In this document: positions 7,891 to 10,900 of the stretch, piece after piece | Position numbering within the stretch: position 1 is the stretch's first letter | Layout: each line of letters begins with the position of its first letter | From: Rikenellaceae bacterium | Lineage (GTDB): Bacteria > Bacteroidota > Bacteroidia > Bacteroidales > Rikenellaceae | Length of the DNA stretch: 10,900 bases | NCBI GenBank assembly: GCA_020859875.1 | Contig: JAJBVJ010000055.1 | Span: 1 to 10,900, forward strand | Direction: 5' to 3' | The notes under the pieces: model-generated | What the model saw: the letters and a program-made list of their open reading frames with translations, nothing else | The model's database searches: none | What the model was told of the DNA's origin: nothing | Made by a program: the position numbers and the translations under genes

Positions 7891-7902
7891 CAGGAATCCC
7901 TC

Positions 7903-10187
7903 CTATTTCTTTCTTCTTTTACTGTATCCGCCACCCGGTCTGCCATAGGCTTTCTTTTTATCGGGGCCGTCGACCAGCGGCACTGCTTTACCCGTTTTGA
8001 AGTCATAGGAGGCTACCATCGAAAAATCTATCTGTCTGCGGGCCAGGTCGGCACGTGCGACACGGATACGTACTTTATCGCCGAGAGTGAACTTGCGGTG
8101 GGTCGACCGGCCGACCACGGCATATTCATCTTCCTGGAATATATAGAAATCGTCCGTCATTTCACGCAGGGGCACCATCCCTTCGATATGGGTCTCTTCC
8201 AGTTCGACATACATCCCCCACTCGGTCACTCCCGAGATAGCACCGTCGAACTCGCTGCCGATTCGGTCGGTCATAAATTCGACCATTTTATATTTGATCG
8301 AAGCCCTTTCCGCTTCGGCCGCCCTGACTTCCATCTCGGACGAATGTTCGCACAGCCGTTCGTAGGTCTCCTGGTCGGCCGACTTTCCACCGGCCAGATA
8401 GCGTGCCAAAAGACGATGTACCATCATATCCGGATAGCGCCGTATGGGAGAGGTGAAATGGGTGTAATAGTCGAAGGCAAGACCGTAGTGACCTATGTTG
8501 TCGGTAGAATAGTATGCTTTGGCCATAGTCCGGATGGCAAGGGTCGATACGACGTTCTCCTCGCTCTTTCCCTTTATTTTTGCCATCAGCCGGTTCATCT
8601 CCCGGGCGACCGACTTGCCCCCTTCGGCACGGAACGAGTAGCCGAAACGGGTGATGAAGGAGCGGAACGTGGCGAGCTTGTCCGGGTTGGGTTCGTCATG
8701 GACGCGGTATACGAATGTCCGCTGGCCGTTTGCTCCCTTTCCCCGTTTTTTGCCTACAAATTCCGCAACCTTGCGGTTGGCGAGCAACATGAATTCCTCG
8801 ATCAATTGGTTCGACTCTTTCTGCTCTTTGAAATATACCCCGATCGGTTTCCCGTTGTCGTCGAGTTTGAATTTGGCCTCTTCCCGCTCGAATGAGATCG
8901 ATCCGTTGCGGAACCGGCTCTGGCGCAGGGTCTGGGCCAGTCTGTGGAGGGTCAGTATCTCTCCTTTATAGTCCCCCTCACCGGTCTCTATAACCTGCTG
9001 GCCTCTTCGTAGGTAAACCGGCGGTCGGAGAGGATGACGGTGCGGCCGAGCCACTGCTGGAGGATATTCGCCTGGTCGTCCAGTTCGAAGATGGCCGAGA
9101 AGGTGAGTTTTTCTTCGTTCGGACGGAGCGAACAGAGCTCGTTCGAAAGCCTTTCGGGGAGCATGGGGATAGTCCGGTCGACCAGGTAAACGGAGGTAGC
9201 ACGGTTCTCCCCTTCGGTATCTACGATGCTTCCGGGCTGTACGTAATGCGTAACGTCGGCGATGTGTACCCCCACTTCCCACGAGCCGTTGGCCAGTTTG
9301 CGAATCGAGAGAGCATCGTCGAAATCTTTGGCATCGGCCGGATCTATGGTAAAAGTGGGTATGGTGCGCATATCCCGACGCTCGAGGTAATCTTTCTTTT
9401 CGATCTTGCCCGGAATGCTCTCCGCCTGGTCGATAACTTCCTTATCGAAGTCGTAGGGGAGGTCGTATTCGGCCAAGATGGCATGCATTTCCGTATTGTT
9501 GTCTCCGGTCTGCCCGAATACCCTGACAATTTCCCCCTGGGGACTCTTGCTTCCCTCGGGCCATTCAAGGATGCGAACCATTACCTTTTCGTTGGTGTGC
9601 ACCTTCTGGTTTGTCTTCAGGCGCACGAAAATATCGACGGGAACTTTGCGGCTGTCTACCCTTACGAATCCGTAGCCCTTTGCTTCGTCCACCTCGATAA
9701 CGCCCACATAGCCCCGCGGACTGCGTGAGACTATCTCCACGATCTCACCCTCGGGAACCCCGTTTCGATTTACCCGGTTGACGATGAATTTCACACGGTC
9801 GCCGTTCAGGGCATGGCCAGCGTTGCGGGCATCGATGAATATATCTTTCTCTTCACCTTCCACCTTGATATAGGCCGAACCGCTGGCAAGCATGTCTACC
9901 ATACCCTCCATGGTCTCCTGTGCCGTGGGGCTGAGGCGATATTTTGCCGAACCGAGCTCCTCCACGGTTCCCTGCCGTACCAAAGCGCGGACTATCTCCC
10001 CCGTAAGGGCCTTCCCCTCACGGTCGGCGCCTCCGCTTGCAGAGGCGAGGGCCTTGATGGTATAGCGTTTGGTGGGGAAAAGCCGGAACAGCTCCGTAAT
10101 TACCGCTGTCCTGTCAGGATTGCTGCGTCCTTTGCGTCCCGTAGTTTTCACGGACTCATTATCTGTTTTTTTCTTTTTAGCCATCAT
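7903..10187 (-). pseudogene. rnr: Ribonuclease R, interrupted by a one-base frameshift
   Basis: RNase R is a processive 3'-5' exoribonuclease that degrades structured RNA and helps in rRNA quality control. The first frame (10187 to 8988, 399 codons) has a basic start, a winged-helix domain (about 27-80), two cold-shock/OB domains (about 95-225) and the catalytic IDPADAKDFDDA (281-292) with Asp282, Asp288, Asp290 and Asp291. It ends prematurely after FTYEEA, at residue 396. The next frame picks up with QQVIETGEGDYKGEI and carries the RNB signature HFTSPIRRYPD, an S1 domain and a Lys/Arg-rich tail to 7903. Adding one base near 9000-9002 gives a full 761-residue enzyme; S1 then lies at about 643-724. 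Everything else matches an intact family member, so the break is recent or an error. Two adjacent ATGs (10187 and 10184) are possible starts. Without repair, the first fragment would lack the rest of the RNB domain and S1 and should be inactive. Confidence 0.9.
8999..9002 (-). other. Frameshift site in rnr
   Basis: The minus strand reads GAGGCCAGCAGG where family conservation predicts GAGGCC-CAGCAGG (E A Q Q V). One C of a three-base run appears lost. The frames before and after the site are both free of stops and both match RNase R. Confidence 0.85.
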
Positions 10188-10224
10188 GTAATCTTTTGCC
10201 CGCCCGCCGGCGGGGAATTGCAGA

Positions 10225-10232
10225 CAAAGATA
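10225..10232 (-). promoter_or_regulatory. Promoter -7 element of rnr
   Basis: The minus strand reads TATCTTTG, a perfect TAnnTTTG element, 37 bases before the rnr ATG. No good TTTG is seen at the usual -33 distance. The leader between would contain the palindrome at 10203-10214. Confidence 0.6.
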
Positions 10233-10393
10233 GTCAATAAACCTGTGTTTTGACCCTTAAATTTTTACCCGGCTCATATATTCGGACGGGAGCCAAACCC
10301 GGGCCGGATTATTTCAAATTCCATTAACCCGGGTGGGGTTTTTGTCTCCGGGCGAATTATCCGGGCGGATTCGTACCCTTTTGGTTTTATTCT

Positions 10394-10401
10394 TACCTTT
10401 G
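10394..10401 (+). promoter_or_regulatory. Promoter -7 element of the dsbD-like gene
   Basis: TACCTTTG matches TAnnTTTG fully and lies 25 bases before the ATG at 10427. The nearest upstream TTTG (10380-10383) is only 10 bases away, too close for a standard -33 element, so the upstream half is unclear. Confidence 0.6.
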
Positions 10402-10426
10402 CGTAAAATTTTAAACAAATTAACGG

Positions 10427-10900
10427 ATGCGACTGTTAAGGGCGGTTTTTACAGCGTTTGTTACCATAATATTATCCGTGGCTGGAGCCGGTGCGCAGGG
10501 GAAGGTGGAGTGGAAAACCTCGGTCGAACACCTGGGCGGCGGCAAGGCGAAGGTTGTGTTCACGGCGGATATTGCCGACGGCTGGCATATGTACGATACC
10601 CGCCGATACGAAATGGGGCCCAATTCGACGGAATTCGTCTTCACAGTCCTGGAAGGATTGAAACTCGACGGTGGAATCAGGGAAGTGTCGAAGGCCGTAA
10701 GGAAATATGACGAGATCTTCGAGATGGAGATAGGCTTTTTCGAGAAGCGGGCCGAATTCGAGCAGGCGGTAACCCTCACTGCGGACAAGGCAATTATCGG
10801 GGGTGAGGTAAGCTGGATGGTATGCGACGACTCGACTTGTCTTCCCCCCGACGAATATGAGTTTTCGATAGATATTGCAAGGCCCACCGAGGCTGTGGCA
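10427..10900 (+). CDS. Thiol:disulfide interchange protein DsbD, N-terminal part (runs off the window)
   Basis: DsbD passes reducing power from cytoplasmic thioredoxin across the inner membrane to periplasmic partners. The 158 visible residues begin with a signal peptide (hydrophobic core at about 7-22, likely cleavage after GAGA at 23). An immunoglobulin-like N-terminal DsbD domain follows. Its diagnostic end is SWMVCDDSTCLPPDEYEFSI (129-148), where Cys133 and Cys138 are the expected redox pair that hands electrons to client proteins. GWHMYD (52-57) is also typical of the domain. The membrane and thioredoxin domains would lie beyond base 10900. The frame is open at the window edge. It is transcribed divergently from rnr with its own -7 element. 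A shorter protein with only this domain is possible because the rest cannot be seen. Confidence 0.85.
   Translation, partial: MRLLRAVFTAFVTIILSVAGAGAQGKVEWKTSVEHLGGGKAKVVFTADIADGWHMYDTRRYEMGPNSTEFVFTVLEGLKLDGGIREVSKAVRKYDEIFEMEIGFFEKRAEFEQAVTLTADKAIIGGEVSWMVCDDSTCLPPDEYEFSIDIARPTEAVA

Larger units (their letters stand above)
7418..7902. other. Gene-free spacer between rnr and the AsmA-like gene
   Basis: I see no convincing protein or RNA gene in these 485 bases. One minus-strand frame of 108 codons (7456-7782) runs through, but it crosses the tandem repeat, matches no family I know and has an odd composition. The spacer holds a 28-base tandem duplication (7598-7653), an imperfect palindrome directly after it (7653-7670), two copies of GCCATAATATC (7511-7521 and 7736-7746), and the rnr terminator palindrome at its right end. 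Short repeats like these suggest an intergenic repeat element, perhaps with other copies in the genome. Confidence 0.6.
10188..10426. other. Divergent intergenic region between rnr and the dsbD-like gene
   Basis: These 239 bases separate two genes that point away from each other. The region holds a -7 element on each strand, a 12-base palindrome CCCGCCGGCGGG (10203-10214) within the rnr leader, and several CCCGG or CCGGG cores (10268, 10298, 10328, 10348, 10361), three of them exactly 30 bases apart. I see no small gene or structured RNA. Confidence 0.5.

Overview
The window looks like chromosomal DNA of a member of the Bacteroidota, and I would guess a moderately GC-rich gut genus such as Alistipes (Rikenellaceae). 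The evidence is: TAnnTTTG-type -7 promoter elements upstream of rnr and the dsbD-like gene; starts without clear Shine-Dalgarno sequences; and the protein families present (an OprO/OprP-type porin, a periplasmic type II asparaginase, AspT/AspD, and a DsbD with a separate N-terminal domain). The genus is a guess from composition and gene style.

Layout. Bases 1-74 hold a terminator. Bases 75-5715, minus strand, hold a tight four-gene operon read right to left: aspT (aspartate:alanine antiporter), aspD (aspartate 4-decarboxylase), a type II L-asparaginase and an outer-membrane porin, with gaps of about 17-37 bases. Bases 5716-5802 hold a strong hairpin with a U-tract, which ends the preceding gene and sits directly before aspT. 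Bases 5803-7417, minus strand, hold a membrane-anchored AsmA/DUF748-like gene broken by a run of eight G. Bases 7418-7902 are a gene-free spacer with a 28-base tandem duplication and a perfect 33-base palindrome. Bases 7903-10187, minus strand, hold ribonuclease R (rnr), broken by a one-base deletion. Bases 10188-10426 are a divergent promoter region. From 10427 to the right edge, plus strand, is the start of a DsbD-type thiol:disulfide interchange protein.

How the genes work together. The operon encodes one route. The porin admits solute to the periplasm, the secreted asparaginase turns Asn into Asp plus ammonia, AspT imports Asp in exchange for Ala, and AspD decarboxylates Asp to Ala plus CO2 in the cytoplasm. 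In characterised AspT/AspD systems this cycle is electrogenic, consumes a cytoplasmic proton and yields proton-motive force. Here the cycle appears extended outward to asparagine and to an outer-membrane entry step. This is the most interesting system in the window.

Two neighbouring genes (AsmA-like and rnr) each carry a single-base frameshift with intact domains on both sides. Sequencing or assembly error is the simplest explanation, but the G8 tract could also be a slippage-prone switch.
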